A stretch of 52,161 nt of DNA, taken from NCBI GenBank assembly GCA_964647625.1, contig CAZYHZ010000029.1, positions 1 through 52,161 of the forward strand, given 5' to 3'. The position numbers and the translations under genes are program-made. This document shows, in pieces, positions 40,618 to 50,271 of the stretch; position 1 is the stretch's first letter; each line of letters begins with the position of its first letter. Source of the DNA: DASRJG01 sp964647625. GTDB lineage: Bacteria > Acidobacteriota > Polarisedimenticolia > Polarisedimenticolales > DASRJG01. The notes beneath the pieces were generated by a model. That model did not search any database. It was not told the origin of the DNA and saw nothing but the letters and a program-made list of their open reading frames with translations.

Positions 40618-41262
40618 ATGAGAAGCGGAAGCGTGGCGGCGATCGGCTTGGTCTGCATGCTGGCGACGACGGCGGTCTCCGCCGAGCCGATGGCGGGCAA
40701 CACGCAATTCATCGTCGGCCAGCGGTACTTGGACGACTTCTGGAAGCCGCTCGACCGGCCGGTGGTGTGGGGCTTCGGGGTCGACTTCGCCCCGGAAAAA
40801 TCCCCGGTGCACGTCGCGTTCTCGATGTTCTTCTCCGGCGATCGCAAGACGGTGTCGACCCCGTTCCTGGGCGACACGGGACACGTCGAAAACGGATTTC
40901 TCGAGATGTCCGCGGGCGGCGTGTGGCTTCCGGTGAAGCACGGGATCGTCCGGCCGTACCTGGGCGGCGGGGTCGCTCAGGTGTTCGCGTGGACGGGATC
41001 GTCGTACAACCTCTTCGACAATTCCGACGGGGACCATTCGTTCGGCCTGTACGCCGACGCCGGGGTCTTCTTCAAGGTCGGCGACGTCTTCCAGATCGGA
41101 GTCGACGGCCGCCTGCTCGAGGGAACGAGCATCAGCATCGCGGGATTCGACGGGAACGCCAATTACGGACAGATCGGGGTCATGTTCGGATTCTCGTGGG
41201 GCGGCGGCCACTCCGAGGCGCCGCCGGAGCACGGGACGGGCGACCACCCCGGGGCCGACTGA
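40618..41262 (+). CDS. putative outer-membrane beta-barrel protein
   Basis: A 214-residue exported protein. ATG 40618 has GGGAG 7 bases upstream and gives a signal peptide cleaved after VSAEP-like residues (about 23). The mature chain shows regular amphipathic strands with Gly and aromatic residues: VVWGFGVDFAPE, VHVAFSMFFSGD, GGVWLPVKHGIVRPYLGGGVA, YGQIGVMFGFSWGGG. This fits a small eight-stranded OmpA/OmpW-like barrel. It begins 14 bases after the halogenase-like gene and is probably cotranscribed with it, but a link to polyene export is unproven. It converges on murD2 with only 2 bases between stops. Confidence 0.75.
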   Translation: MRSGSVAAIGLVCMLATTAVSAEPMAGNTQFIVGQRYLDDFWKPLDRPVVWGFGVDFAPEKSPVHVAFSMFFSGDRKTVSTPFLGDTGHVENGFLEMSAGGVWLPVKHGIVRPYLGGGVAQVFAWTGSSYNLFDNSDGDHSFGLYADAGVFFKVGDVFQIGVDGRLLEGTSISIAGFDGNANYGQIGVMFGFSWGGGHSEAPPEHGTGDHPGAD

Positions 41263-41264
41263 CG

Positions 41265-42563
41265 CTACAGCGCGGCCACAAGGTGGCGGAACGCGTCGCC
41301 GCGCTGCTCGAAGTTCCGGAAGACTCCATAGCTCGGTGAGGACGGCGAGAAGAGCACGGTCGCCCCGGCCGGCGTGTGGGTCGACGCGAAGGCGACCGCA
41401 TCGTCGAGCGACGGGACGAGGCGCGCGCGAGAGACCAGCTCCGGCGCCGACCTGCGCAAGGTCTCGAGGATCGCGGGCCCTCCCGGCGGCAGCAGCACGA
41501 TGTTCGCGGGCGGAGCCGCGCGGAGCGCCCTGACGAGCGGGGTGAAATCGAAACCGCGATCGGTCCCGCCGCCGATGAAGGTCGCGACGTCGTGCCCGAA
41601 GGCCTCGAGGGCCGCAGCCCCCGCCTCCGGCGCGGTGGCGATCGAATCGTTGATCCACCGGATCCCGCCGTGGACGCCGAGGTCCTCGAGACGATGCGGG
41701 AGCCCGGAGAAGCTGCGCAGCACCGATTCGAGGTGGCCTGTCGTCGCGCCGAAGAGCGTCGCGGCGGCGAGGGCGCCGCGCGCGTTCGTCACGTTGTGCA
41801 GCCCGCGCAGCTTCATCCCCGCCGTATCGAACTCGACCGGACCGGCGCCGAAGGGGACGTGGCGGGCGGGACCGAACGGCGCGCGCCGCGACAGCTCGGG
41901 ATCGGCGGCGTTCCACAGCGTGACGTCGCAGGCAGCCTGCGTCGAAGCGATCTTGAGCTTCGACGCATAGTAGGCCTCGACGCTCCCGTGCCAGTCGAGA
42001 TGCTCCGGAAACAGCCGCGTGATGACCGCGACCGGCGGGCCGATCGTCAGGTCGTGCGTCTGGTAGCTCGACATCTCGAAGACGACGACCGGCCGCCTCG
42101 TGACCACGTCGTCGTAAAGGTCCAGGGCCGGCCGGCCGATGTTCCCCACGAGGACCACCGGGACGCCTGCCCGCTCGAGCGTCCTGTGGATCAGCGTGGC
42201 GGTCGTCGATTTGCCCTTGCTGCCCGTGACGCCGATGACGGTCACGCCGGACGCACGCGCTTGCTCCACGAACAGCACGGTCGATGACGTGACGGCGACG
42301 CCCCGATCCGCCGCCGCGCGCAGGACCGGATGATCGGGCCGCACGCCGGGGGACTTCACGAGGACGCCGACCCCATCGAGGGCCGACTGTGCGTCGCCAT
42401 CCGACAACCAGGGCGTCTCCGGCGGAAGGTCGGCCGGGCGCTCGGTCGAGACGATGCGGACGTTGCGGCACCCGCGCTGCGCGAGCCAACGCAGAGCCGA
42501 GCGCCCTTCGGCCGCATAGCCGAAGACGGCGAGCGCGGTGTCAGTGCCGATCGAGATAGGCAT
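41265..42563 (-). CDS. murD2: Mur ligase, MurD2-type (UDP-MurNAc-L-Ala : glutamate ligase)
   Basis: A 432-residue Mur ligase that adds glutamate to UDP-MurNAc-L-alanine in the cytoplasm. It has the ATP-binding GVTGSKGKST (111-120), FEMSSYQTHDL, FPEHLDWHGSVEAYY (carbamylated-Lys region: KLKIASTQ), and the C-terminal domain with LPHRLEDLG and INDSIATAPEA. It lies outside any division/cell-wall cluster but directly after murL, overlapping it by 23 bases. In Xanthomonas, MurD2 attaches L-glutamate and MurL then epimerises it, replacing the MurI plus MurD route. The D2 assignment therefore rests on the neighbour; the sequence alone would just say MurD-like. Confidence 0.88.
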   Translation of the reverse strand: MPISIGTDTALAVFGYAAEGRSALRWLAQRGCRNVRIVSTERPADLPPETPWLSDGDAQSALDGVGVLVKSPGVRPDHPVLRAAADRGVAVTSSTVLFVEQARASGVTVIGVTGSKGKSTTATLIHRTLERAGVPVVLVGNIGRPALDLYDDVVTRRPVVVFEMSSYQTHDLTIGPPVAVITRLFPEHLDWHGSVEAYYASKLKIASTQAACDVTLWNAADPELSRRAPFGPARHVPFGAGPVEFDTAGMKLRGLHNVTNARGALAAATLFGATTGHLESVLRSFSGLPHRLEDLGVHGGIRWINDSIATAPEAGAAALEAFGHDVATFIGGGTDRGFDFTPLVRALRAAPPANIVLLPPGGPAILETLRRSAPELVSRARLVPSLDDAVAFASTHTPAGATVLFSPSSPSYGVFRNFEQRGDAFRHLVAAL

Positions 42564-43917
42564 CGAGCATCGCGAGCGGCGCCGGGGCCAGCCGGTGCCG
42601 CGAGGAGCGCGCCAGTGCTTCGGCGACGAGCGCGTCGATGTTCGACGACTTCGCCGTTTCGCTTTCCGCGAACGCCGTCATCACGCCGTGCGGGAGGAGC
42701 CGCCCGCGCCGCCTCGTCTCGTAGATGGCCGCGGCGGTCTCGTCCGGCGTCCCGACGCACTCGAACGGCTTCGCGCCGCGGATGCCCAGGAGCTCTTCGA
42801 CGAGGTCGAGGTTCGCCGGGTCGTTCAGCGCATCGCCGCCGAAGAGCCGGTGAAACGCCCGATCGTCGAGCCACGGCCGCGCCATCAGGGAGACGAAGAC
42901 GCACTTGGCGCAGCGCAGGCAGAAGCGGCGGTGGGCGGGATCGCGCTGCCGGAAGTTGGTGTTGCACGAGGTGACGGCTTCGAAGTAGCCGGGGTGCGCG
43001 CAGAACGCCTTGACGATGCGGAGCTCGGTCAACGGGCGGAGCAGGCTGTAGTACTCGACGCGGCCGACCCGGCGGGCGAGCCACCGCGAGAATCCCGTCT
43101 CGAAGTCGAGCGATTTGCTCCATTGATGGTTGATCTCGAGCCCATGCCACGAGACGTTTCCGTACGACGCGCTGGCCTCGTTCGAGGCGATGACCGCCGG
43201 GCGGCCGGTCAGCGCGGCAACGACGGTCGCCGCCGCGGCGAGAATCGCGCTCACGGGGACGTGCCCGTTCCATGCCCCCGCGGCGTTCATCGCGAAAAGC
43301 TCGAGGTCGAGCCCGCGCTCGACGACGTGCAGCGGCGCGGCCGCGAAGGCTGCCGAGCGATCGATCCACTCCCATTCCGAGCGTCCGACCGACAGCAGCT
43401 CGTGAGACACGCCGGCGCCGGCGAGGACTTCGTGGGAGACGACCGAGTCCTTGCCGCCTCCCCACAACAGAAGCGGCAGCGCGGTAGCAGCCGGCCGCGC
43501 GCGGGCGATCTCGACGCCGGCGCCGCCTCCGCCGAACGCGACGCGTCCCCGGGGATCGATCCCGTTCCGATAGAAGAACTCGCCGAGGCCGAGCGTGTAG
43601 ACGTCGGTCCAGAACTGCGCCTCGTCATCGGACAGTCGGGCGGCCTCGAGGACGATCGTCCGCGGCAGAGAGGTCTTCCAGTACGAGGTCCCCGCGGCGA
43701 GATGCAGTCCGAGAAGCGCGCCGGCGCATGCCGGATCGTCGATCGACGCAAGGGCCCCGAGCGATTCCGGGATGTCGAACGTCTCTTCGAGCGCGACGGA
43801 CGCGCACGAAGCGCCCTCGAGCGCGTAGCCCAGGCGAATGCGCCGGCCGTCGAGCACGCGATGCGTGAAGCGGAAGGTGTCGAATGCCCCGGGATTCAGT
43901 CGGTCCACGCGCGACAC
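42541..43917 (-). CDS. murL: UDP-MurNAc-L-alanyl-L-glutamate epimerase MurL
   Basis: A 458-residue protein resembling MurL, which uses ATP to convert the terminal L-Glu of UDP-MurNAc-L-Ala-L-Glu to D-Glu. The N-terminal FDTFRFTHRVLDGRRIRLGY and the YALEG-FEETF-like start fit the family. The centre has a PP-loop-like nucleotide site LWGGGKDSVVS (151-161), followed by IASNEASASYGNVSWHGLEINHQW (in parts) and a cysteine group (CNTNF, CLRCAKCVF). The adjacent Mur ligase supports the assignment. GTG 43917 lies 1 base after the stop of the VKOR fusion gene, so it is part of the lepA run. I am confident in the family, less so in the exact kinetics. Confidence 0.85.
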   Translation of the reverse strand: MSRVDRLNPGAFDTFRFTHRVLDGRRIRLGYALEGASCASVALEETFDIPESLGALASIDDPACAGALLGLHLAAGTSYWKTSLPRTIVLEAARLSDDEAQFWTDVYTLGLGEFFYRNGIDPRGRVAFGGGGAGVEIARARPAATALPLLLWGGGKDSVVSHEVLAGAGVSHELLSVGRSEWEWIDRSAAFAAAPLHVVERGLDLELFAMNAAGAWNGHVPVSAILAAAATVVAALTGRPAVIASNEASASYGNVSWHGLEINHQWSKSLDFETGFSRWLARRVGRVEYYSLLRPLTELRIVKAFCAHPGYFEAVTSCNTNFRQRDPAHRRFCLRCAKCVFVSLMARPWLDDRAFHRLFGGDALNDPANLDLVEELLGIRGAKPFECVGTPDETAAAIYETRRRGRLLPHGVMTAFAESETAKSSNIDALVAEALARSSRHRLAPAPLAMLDAYLDRH

Positions 43918-43918
43918 T

Positions 43919-46150
43919 TTAACGTGTCGTGCTGCCTCCGGCGGCCAACCGTGCCCGGATTCCTTCCGCGAACGCCGGGTCCGACCACTTCTGGCTTCCC
44001 TGTTTTTCGGCGAGCACCGCGCCGCCCTGTCCGACGAGGAACGTGCGGGGCAGCCGGTAGGACACGTCGAGGGAGCCCGCCAGGCCTCCCTTCGGAGCGC
44101 GGTACGAGTGGAGGTCGAGCCCGAGCGATTTCTGGAAGTCCTGGATGCGTTTGCCGTCGGCTTCGGATTCGACCGAGATCAGGACGACCTTTCCGGCGCC
44201 GTCCTTCTCCATCGCGTCGCGGAACTTCATCAGGGCCGGAAGCTCCTCGACGCACGGCTTGCACCACGTGGCCCAGAAGTGAACGAGCGCCGGCTTGTCG
44301 AGAAGGCTCGTCAGCTCGACGCGCTTGCCGTCGGCGCCGACCACGCTCGTCGCGAGCTTCGGGCCCGGCCCGAGCTCGGCCGGCGTGCACGCGGTGGTCA
44401 CGCCCTTGGTCTTCGCCAGCGAGCGATCCATCGCGGCGTCGAAGCCTTCTTCGTGGGCGTAGTACCAGACGTCCTCGATGACGCCCGACGGCGAGATGAA
44501 ATAGGTCGTGGGCGTCGAGATGCTCCCGTAGATGTCGGCGACGACGCCGTCGACGTCCTCGACGATCGTCCACGGGATCCCGAGCGACTTGATGTACGCC
44601 TCGGTGATCGCGCGGTGCGAAGGCTGGCCGGGCTCGTCCTTGCGGATGGTCGTCACGCCGACGATGTCCACGGCCCCGGGGTGGGCCTGCACCCACTTGA
44701 CGAGCTGCGGGACGTCGACCTGGCAGTGCTTGCACGTCGACGACCAGAACATGACGAGCGTCGGCTTCCCGGCGGACCCGTGCCCGCCGAAGGAGTACTT
44801 GGCCCCCGTGCCGAACAGCTTCGCGTTGAACGTCGGCGCGCAATGCTCGAGCAGCCGCGCGGCCGGGTAGAACGGGAACATGTTCTTGACCTGCGCGACG
44901 TCTTCGCCCCGAGCGACCGCGCGGATGATCTCCTCGGCCGGCCGGTTGCCGTTGGCGGTGATCAGGAGGTGCTCGCGGTTCTTGATCTTCGAGACGACGA
45001 GGCGGCCCTGCGCCGAGAACAGCGCCACGTTCGGGACGTCTCCCGCGGACAGCCGCCGCGTCGCGTTGAAGCCGTCGTCGATCAGGAGCGGCACGTCGTG
45101 CGGAACGTCGAGCATCGCGAACGACTCGGCGATCTCCTCGTCGCGCTGATCGTCCCTTTTCCCCGCGACGGCATAGACGTCGATCTGCGGCGTCTCCTTG
45201 CGCATGAACGTCGACATCTCGGCGAGCGTGTGCTCGGACCACGCATAGCCGGGCGCGAAGAAGATCAGCGCGATCGGCCTGCCGGCGCCGATCTTCGCTT
45301 GAAGGTCGTAGGGCGCCGACTTGATCCCCTCGGAGGACAGCTCGACCTTCCGGAGCGGCGCCTTGAGCTGATACGGCTGCGGCGGTCCCTCCGGAGCCGG
45401 GGATCCGGCGGGCGCAGCGGGGGCGCCGGGCGCCGGCTCGGCGGCGGTGGCGTCGGGGACGAGCGCGAACGACAGCGACGAGTGGTCCTTCGGCTCGGGA
45501 GATTCTTCGGGGACCGCGGGGAGGATCGGGCCTCCCTGCTGCTCGATCCGCTCCCGCTCGGCGCGAGCGACGGCGCGCACGTGCGACCGCAAGGCGCGAT
45601 CTCCAAGAACGGTGAGCGCGAGGAGCGCGACGAACGCGATCGCCGCCCGGCGCAGCGGCGGCGGCCACGCGCGCAGGTCCCGAAGGGTCGTCTTGAGGAG
45701 AGCCCCGGGAGAGCGCCGGGCCGCGATCGAGCCGAGGATCGGTGTGAGCAGGTTCACGGCGTATAACCTCATGCACCAGAGACAGAGAAAGCCGACTTGC
45801 GTCTTCGAGATCACGAGCAGCGCCACCGAGTACACCACCGTCAACAATCCGATGCAAACGGCGTACGCCAGAGCCTCCGGCCTCCGGCCTCCCGAAGCGA
45901 CGAGGCCGATGAGAAGAAGATAGGTCGGGATGGCGAGCGCGGCGATCGGCAGGCCGGCAAGCTCCGACCACTTGCTCCTGTTCACGAGGTCGCAGTTGAC
46001 CGTTTCGGTCTGCGGGCAGTTGGCCAGCGTGAGCGTCGCATCGCCGTACACCTGGTTCTCGTGATGGATCACGAGGTACGAGGCGACGGCGACGCCGGCG
46101 AGGAGAACCAGCACGAGCAGGGCGGACGCCCAGACCCGGGGGTGCGGCAC
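43919..46150 (-). CDS. vitamin K epoxide reductase-thioredoxin fusion with three thioredoxin-like domains
   Basis: A 743-residue membrane protein for disulfide formation. Residues 1-180 form a VKOR domain with about five helices, shuttle cysteines C45 and C53, and the quinone-side pair C123-L-W-C126. A Pro/Ala-rich linker (about 208-260) leads to three thioredoxin-like domains. The first (about 270-420) has lost its CxxC (FFAPGYAWSEH). The second has C473-K-H-C476 with cis-Pro STPTTYF, and the third C630-K-P-C633. In known VKOR-Trx fusions, VKOR passes electrons from one Trx domain to quinone; three domains are unusual. GTG 46150 is 4 bases after lepA. Membership and cysteines are clear; the relay order is inference. 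Confidence 0.88.
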   Translation of the reverse strand: MPHPRVWASALLVLVLLAGVAVASYLVIHHENQVYGDATLTLANCPQTETVNCDLVNRSKWSELAGLPIAALAIPTYLLLIGLVASGGRRPEALAYAVCIGLLTVVYSVALLVISKTQVGFLCLWCMRLYAVNLLTPILGSIAARRSPGALLKTTLRDLRAWPPPLRRAAIAFVALLALTVLGDRALRSHVRAVARAERERIEQQGGPILPAVPEESPEPKDHSSLSFALVPDATAAEPAPGAPAAPAGSPAPEGPPQPYQLKAPLRKVELSSEGIKSAPYDLQAKIGAGRPIALIFFAPGYAWSEHTLAEMSTFMRKETPQIDVYAVAGKRDDQRDEEIAESFAMLDVPHDVPLLIDDGFNATRRLSAGDVPNVALFSAQGRLVVSKIKNREHLLITANGNRPAEEIIRAVARGEDVAQVKNMFPFYPAARLLEHCAPTFNAKLFGTGAKYSFGGHGSAGKPTLVMFWSSTCKHCQVDVPQLVKWVQAHPGAVDIVGVTTIRKDEPGQPSHRAITEAYIKSLGIPWTIVEDVDGVVADIYGSISTPTTYFISPSGVIEDVWYYAHEEGFDAAMDRSLAKTKGVTTACTPAELGPGPKLATSVVGADGKRVELTSLLDKPALVHFWATWCKPCVEELPALMKFRDAMEKDGAGKVVLISVESEADGKRIQDFQKSLGLDLHSYRAPKGGLAGSLDVSYRLPRTFLVGQGGAVLAEKQGSQKWSDPAFAEGIRARLAAGGSTTR

Positions 46151-46154
46151 GTGC

Positions 46155-47951
<1,797 letters not shown>

Positions 47952-47954
47952 AAA

Positions 47955-48003
47955 GGAAAAGGGCCCTCGAAGCCGGAAAGTATAGCAACCGGCTTCGGGG
48001 CCC
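47955..48003 (-). terminator. terminator hairpin in front of lepA
   Basis: On the minus strand 48003-47989 pairs with 47976-47961 (15 bp, one bulged base) across a 12-base loop, and TTTTCCTTT follows directly. It lies 32 bases after the stop of the small exported-protein gene and 9 bases before the lepA start, so it should block read-through into lepA. Another 8-bp hairpin (48007-48026, loop AAGA) precedes it. Confidence 0.7.
47979..47987 (-). promoter_or_regulatory. extended -10 promoter of lepA inside a hairpin loop
   Basis: The minus strand reads TGCTATACT at 47987-47979, a near-consensus extended -10 element. It lies exactly within the loop of the terminator hairpin at 47961-48003. Transcription would begin near 47972, so lepA mRNA from this promoter would lack the left half of the hairpin. 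No good -35 box is visible, which extended -10 promoters tolerate. Confidence 0.5.
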
Positions 48004-48034
48004 TGTGGCGGCGCAAGAGCGCCGTCCTGACGGC

Positions 48035-48361
48035 CTAGCCTTTCGGCGCGGCCTCGATCTTGTCGACCTTGATCGTGTCCTTGTCGATCGTCCCGGTGAC
48101 GACGACCTCGTGGCCGATGTGCGCTTCCGCCTTCGTCTGGTCGGACAGCTGCAAGGTCTTGTCGCCGGCGACCAGCTCGAGCTTGGCGCCCTTCTTGTGG
48201 CAATCCCGCACGCAATCGGCGCCCGCGGCGTTGGCGTTCTTCGCGCCGCAGAACGAATCCACGATCCAACCCTTCGTGCTCTCCGGCTTGGCGTCGGCGG
48301 CGAGCGCGACGGACCCGGCAAGCAGCACGGCGATCGACAACAGGCTCGACAGACGTTTCAT
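48035..48361 (-). CDS. small exported Cys-containing protein (acidobacterial type)
   Basis: A 108-residue exported protein. ATG 48361 has GGAGG 7 bases upstream and gives a signal peptide ending ALAADA. The mature part reads GWIVDSFCGAKNANAAGADCVRDC in overlapping parts, then KKGAKLELV, LQLSDQTKAE and VVVTGTIDKDTIKVDKI, a small OB-like beta-barrel. It contains three cysteines and a conserved His-Lys-Lys. Similar short proteins are common in Acidobacteriota (possibly DUF5818-like), with no known function. It lies 22 bases after the Rrf2 gene on the same strand and may be its target; a terminator follows. Confidence 0.72.
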   Translation of the reverse strand: MKRLSSLLSIAVLLAGSVALAADAKPESTKGWIVDSFCGAKNANAAGADCVRDCHKKGAKLELVAGDKTLQLSDQTKAEAHIGHEVVVTGTIDKDTIKVDKIEAAPKG

Positions 48362-48383
48362 GGCGATTCCTCCGCCCATGAAT

Positions 48384-48836
48384 CTAGACCTGCACCCCGA
48401 TGTTGTAAACCACCCGCCGGTTCCGCCTCGGGGCGGACAGCAGCGCCTCGAGCGTGGTCTCCCGGAGGATCGTGGTCATTTGGCGCTGCACCTCGAGCCA
48501 GACGCCACTCACGGGGCAATCGTGGGAGAGCGTGCAGTGGTCGGGATCGGGCGCGCAGTCGGTGAGCTGGATCGGCCCCTCGATCGCCTCGACGACCTCC
48601 AGGAGATGGATCTCGGAGGCCGGACGCTGCAGACCGAAGCCTCCGTTGACCCCGCGCGCCGAGCGGAGCATTCCGGCCTTCACGAGCTTGCGCAGGATCT
48701 TCGCCATGAAGCTCGGGGGGATGTTCTGGGCTTGCGCGATCTCGTCCTTGAGGGCGACGCCCCCGTCCGGCAACGAGCCCAGATGCATCATCGCCCGGAT
48801 TCCGTAATCGGCCGCCCGCGTGAGCCTGAGTCCCAT
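48384..48836 (-). CDS. Rrf2-family transcriptional regulator with Fe-S-type cysteines
   Basis: A 150-residue Rrf2-family repressor. The winged helix is RLTRAADYGIRAMMHLGS, with the recognition helix in IPPSFMAKILRKLVKAGMLRSARGVNGGF (in parts). Three cysteines, C94, C101 and C107, lie in the position that binds a [2Fe-2S] or [4Fe-4S] cluster in IscR, NsrR and RsrR, so DNA binding should respond to iron, oxygen or NO. It is followed by the small exported protein and faces the radical SAM gene across a 162-base region where it may bind. Which Fe-S regulator type it is cannot be decided here. Confidence 0.9.
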   Translation of the reverse strand: MGLRLTRAADYGIRAMMHLGSLPDGGVALKDEIAQAQNIPPSFMAKILRKLVKAGMLRSARGVNGGFGLQRPASEIHLLEVVEAIEGPIQLTDCAPDPDHCTLSHDCPVSGVWLEVQRQMTTILRETTLEALLSAPRRNRRVVYNIGVQV

Positions 48837-48998
48837 GACGTGCCTCGCCGCGGTCTCGTCAGGATCGGCTCTCCTCCGGACCGCTGGGCTCTCTTATAGG
48901 ATTATCGCAGAGCTTCCGAAAGGCGATTGCGGACCGTTCCGGTCCCGTGAGTTTTCCCGCCGCGGAGTACGTTTTCCCCCTACGGTCCGGAGCGCTCC
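48837..48998. promoter_or_regulatory. divergent control region between Rrf2 and radical SAM genes
   Basis: This 162-base gap contains an A/T-rich patch (CTCTTATAGGATTATCG, 48891-48907). On the minus strand it gives TATAAG (48898-48893) as a likely -10 box for the Rrf2 gene, with only a weak TTTCGG -35. On the plus strand, TTTTCCCGCCG and TTTTCCCCCT repeats lie near 48952 and 48971. Rrf2 self-binding here is plausible. Confidence 0.35.
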
Positions 48999-50231
48999 AT
49001 GGAAACGGACGTCCGCGTCAATCCCGCCCTCCTCAAGCTGGATCTTTATTGCCGGGGCCTGCGCCTCGACGAGGGCGGCGCGATCGAGCACCGGGGCGGG
49101 CGCAAGATTCTCCGCACGCGCGCGGGGCTCGGGTCCGGGCTCGAGATGATCCTGCCCGGCAATCTGTGGACGAACGTTCCCGTCGTCGAGTGGTTCGCCG
49201 CGTCGTCCCCGTACTCCCTGTGCGTCCGCGGTGGCGCGCTCTGGATCGATCACGACGACCTCGGTCCTGTCTCAGAAGTCACGCTCAGCCCGGAACCCGC
49301 GTGGTACGACCGCACGACGTCTTCGGGTAAGCGCATGAGCCGGATCGGAACGCTTCAGGGAACCTACCTCGGGGTGTATCCGTCCAAGGTCTGCGACTAC
49401 TGGCTCGCGAAGCCGGAGAAGGAGCAGTGCCGCTTCTGCTCGGTCGGCTTGAACCTGGGCGCCGACGACGCGGACGACAAGTCCGTCGACGAGGTCGTCG
49501 AAGTCGTGAAGGCGGCGCGCGCCGAGTCGAAAATCACGTATGTCGACTTCAACACCGGTCACTATGCAGGCGACACCTATCTCGAGATCCTCGAGCCGTA
49601 CATCCGCCGTGTGAAGGCGGAAACCGGCGTGATGATCGGCGTGCAGACGCCGCCGCACGCCGACCTGTCGCGGTATCGCGCGCTCCGGCAGATGGGCGTC
49701 AACCGCGTCTCGTTCTGTTTCGAGCTCTGGAACCGCGACCGCTTCCGTGAGGTGTGCCCGGGCAAGCACAGGCAGTACGGCCTCGATCGCTATCTCGAGG
49801 CGATCCGGTACTGCGCCCAGGAGGTCGGCCCGACCGGGCGGCCCTTCGAGCCGTGGGTCGTCAACGGCGAGATCATCGCCGGGCTCGAGCCGCCGGAGGA
49901 GTCGATCCGCGCCGTCGAGTGGATCGCGAACGTCGGAGCCATCCCGACGGTGTGCGTGTTCCGCCCGCTCCACGCGACCGCGTACGCCGGGCTTCCACCG
50001 CCGAAGACCGAGGACATCGTGCCGGTCTTCCGCCGGCTGTACGAGGTCTGCATGGAGCGCGGCCTACCGATCGGAGTCGCGAGCAACGTCCACGTGTCCC
50101 TGGTCATGCTCCCGGAGGAGGCGCGCTGGCTCCAGGACGACCCGAATCGTTATTGGCTGGGTGAGTTGAAGCTCAAGCTGATGCGCAAAGTCTTCGCGAT
50201 GCGGCTCCGCCGCGAACTCCGAGCGGCATAG
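48999..50231 (+). CDS. radical SAM protein with CX11CX2C cluster motif
   Basis: A 410-residue radical SAM enzyme of unknown substrate. An N-terminal region of about 125 residues (RLDEGGAIEHRGGRKILRTR, NLWTNVPVVEWFAASSPYSL) precedes C132-X11-C144-X2-C147 (KVCDYWLAKPEKEQCRFCS), a much wider spacing than the usual CX3CX2C. The TIM-barrel follows, with YVDFNTGHYAGDTYLEILEP, GVQTPPHADLSRYRALRQMGVNRVSF (in parts) and VVNGEIIAGLEPPEESI, matching radical SAM strands. ATG 48999 has CGGAGCGCTCC upstream. The stop TAG at 50229-50231 is formed by a TAGGGGAC repeat. It faces an Fe-S-type Rrf2 gene, which may regulate it. Confidence 0.85.
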   Translation: METDVRVNPALLKLDLYCRGLRLDEGGAIEHRGGRKILRTRAGLGSGLEMILPGNLWTNVPVVEWFAASSPYSLCVRGGALWIDHDDLGPVSEVTLSPEPAWYDRTTSSGKRMSRIGTLQGTYLGVYPSKVCDYWLAKPEKEQCRFCSVGLNLGADDADDKSVDEVVEVVKAARAESKITYVDFNTGHYAGDTYLEILEPYIRRVKAETGVMIGVQTPPHADLSRYRALRQMGVNRVSFCFELWNRDRFREVCPGKHRQYGLDRYLEAIRYCAQEVGPTGRPFEPWVVNGEIIAGLEPPEESIRAVEWIANVGAIPTVCVFRPLHATAYAGLPPPKTEDIVPVFRRLYEVCMERGLPIGVASNVHVSLVMLPEEARWLQDDPNRYWLGELKLKLMRKVFAMRLRRELRAA

Positions 50232-50244
50232 GGGACTGTCCCCT
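50229..50244 (+). repeat. TAGGGGACTGTCCCCT palindrome forming the radical SAM stop (copy R4)
   Basis: The radical SAM gene ends GCA TAG, and TAG is the first three bases of this palindrome. It is followed by ATTTGCC rather than a long T-run. Its partner of opposite orientation (50252-50271) lies 7 bases further, so the two can pair with each other as a longer imperfect hairpin. Confidence 0.9.
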
Positions 50245-50251
50245 ATTTGCC

Positions 50252-50271
50252 AAAAAAGGGAGTGTCCCCTA
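50252..50271 (-). repeat. TAGGGGACACTCCC repeat with T6 run forming the fabI stop (copy R5)
   Basis: On the minus strand fabI ends GTG TAG, and the TAG begins TAGGGGACACTCCCTTTTTTGG. The variant palindrome (GGGA/TCCC arms) has a T6 run directly after it, so it could terminate fabI transcription. It matches the copy at 52107 almost base for base. Confidence 0.88.

Noticed and set aside
41265..42563. Ordinary MurD of the standard pathway
   Set aside because: The sequence alone would allow it, but it overlaps a MurL-like gene and is outside a cell-division cluster, so the MurD2 reading is preferred.
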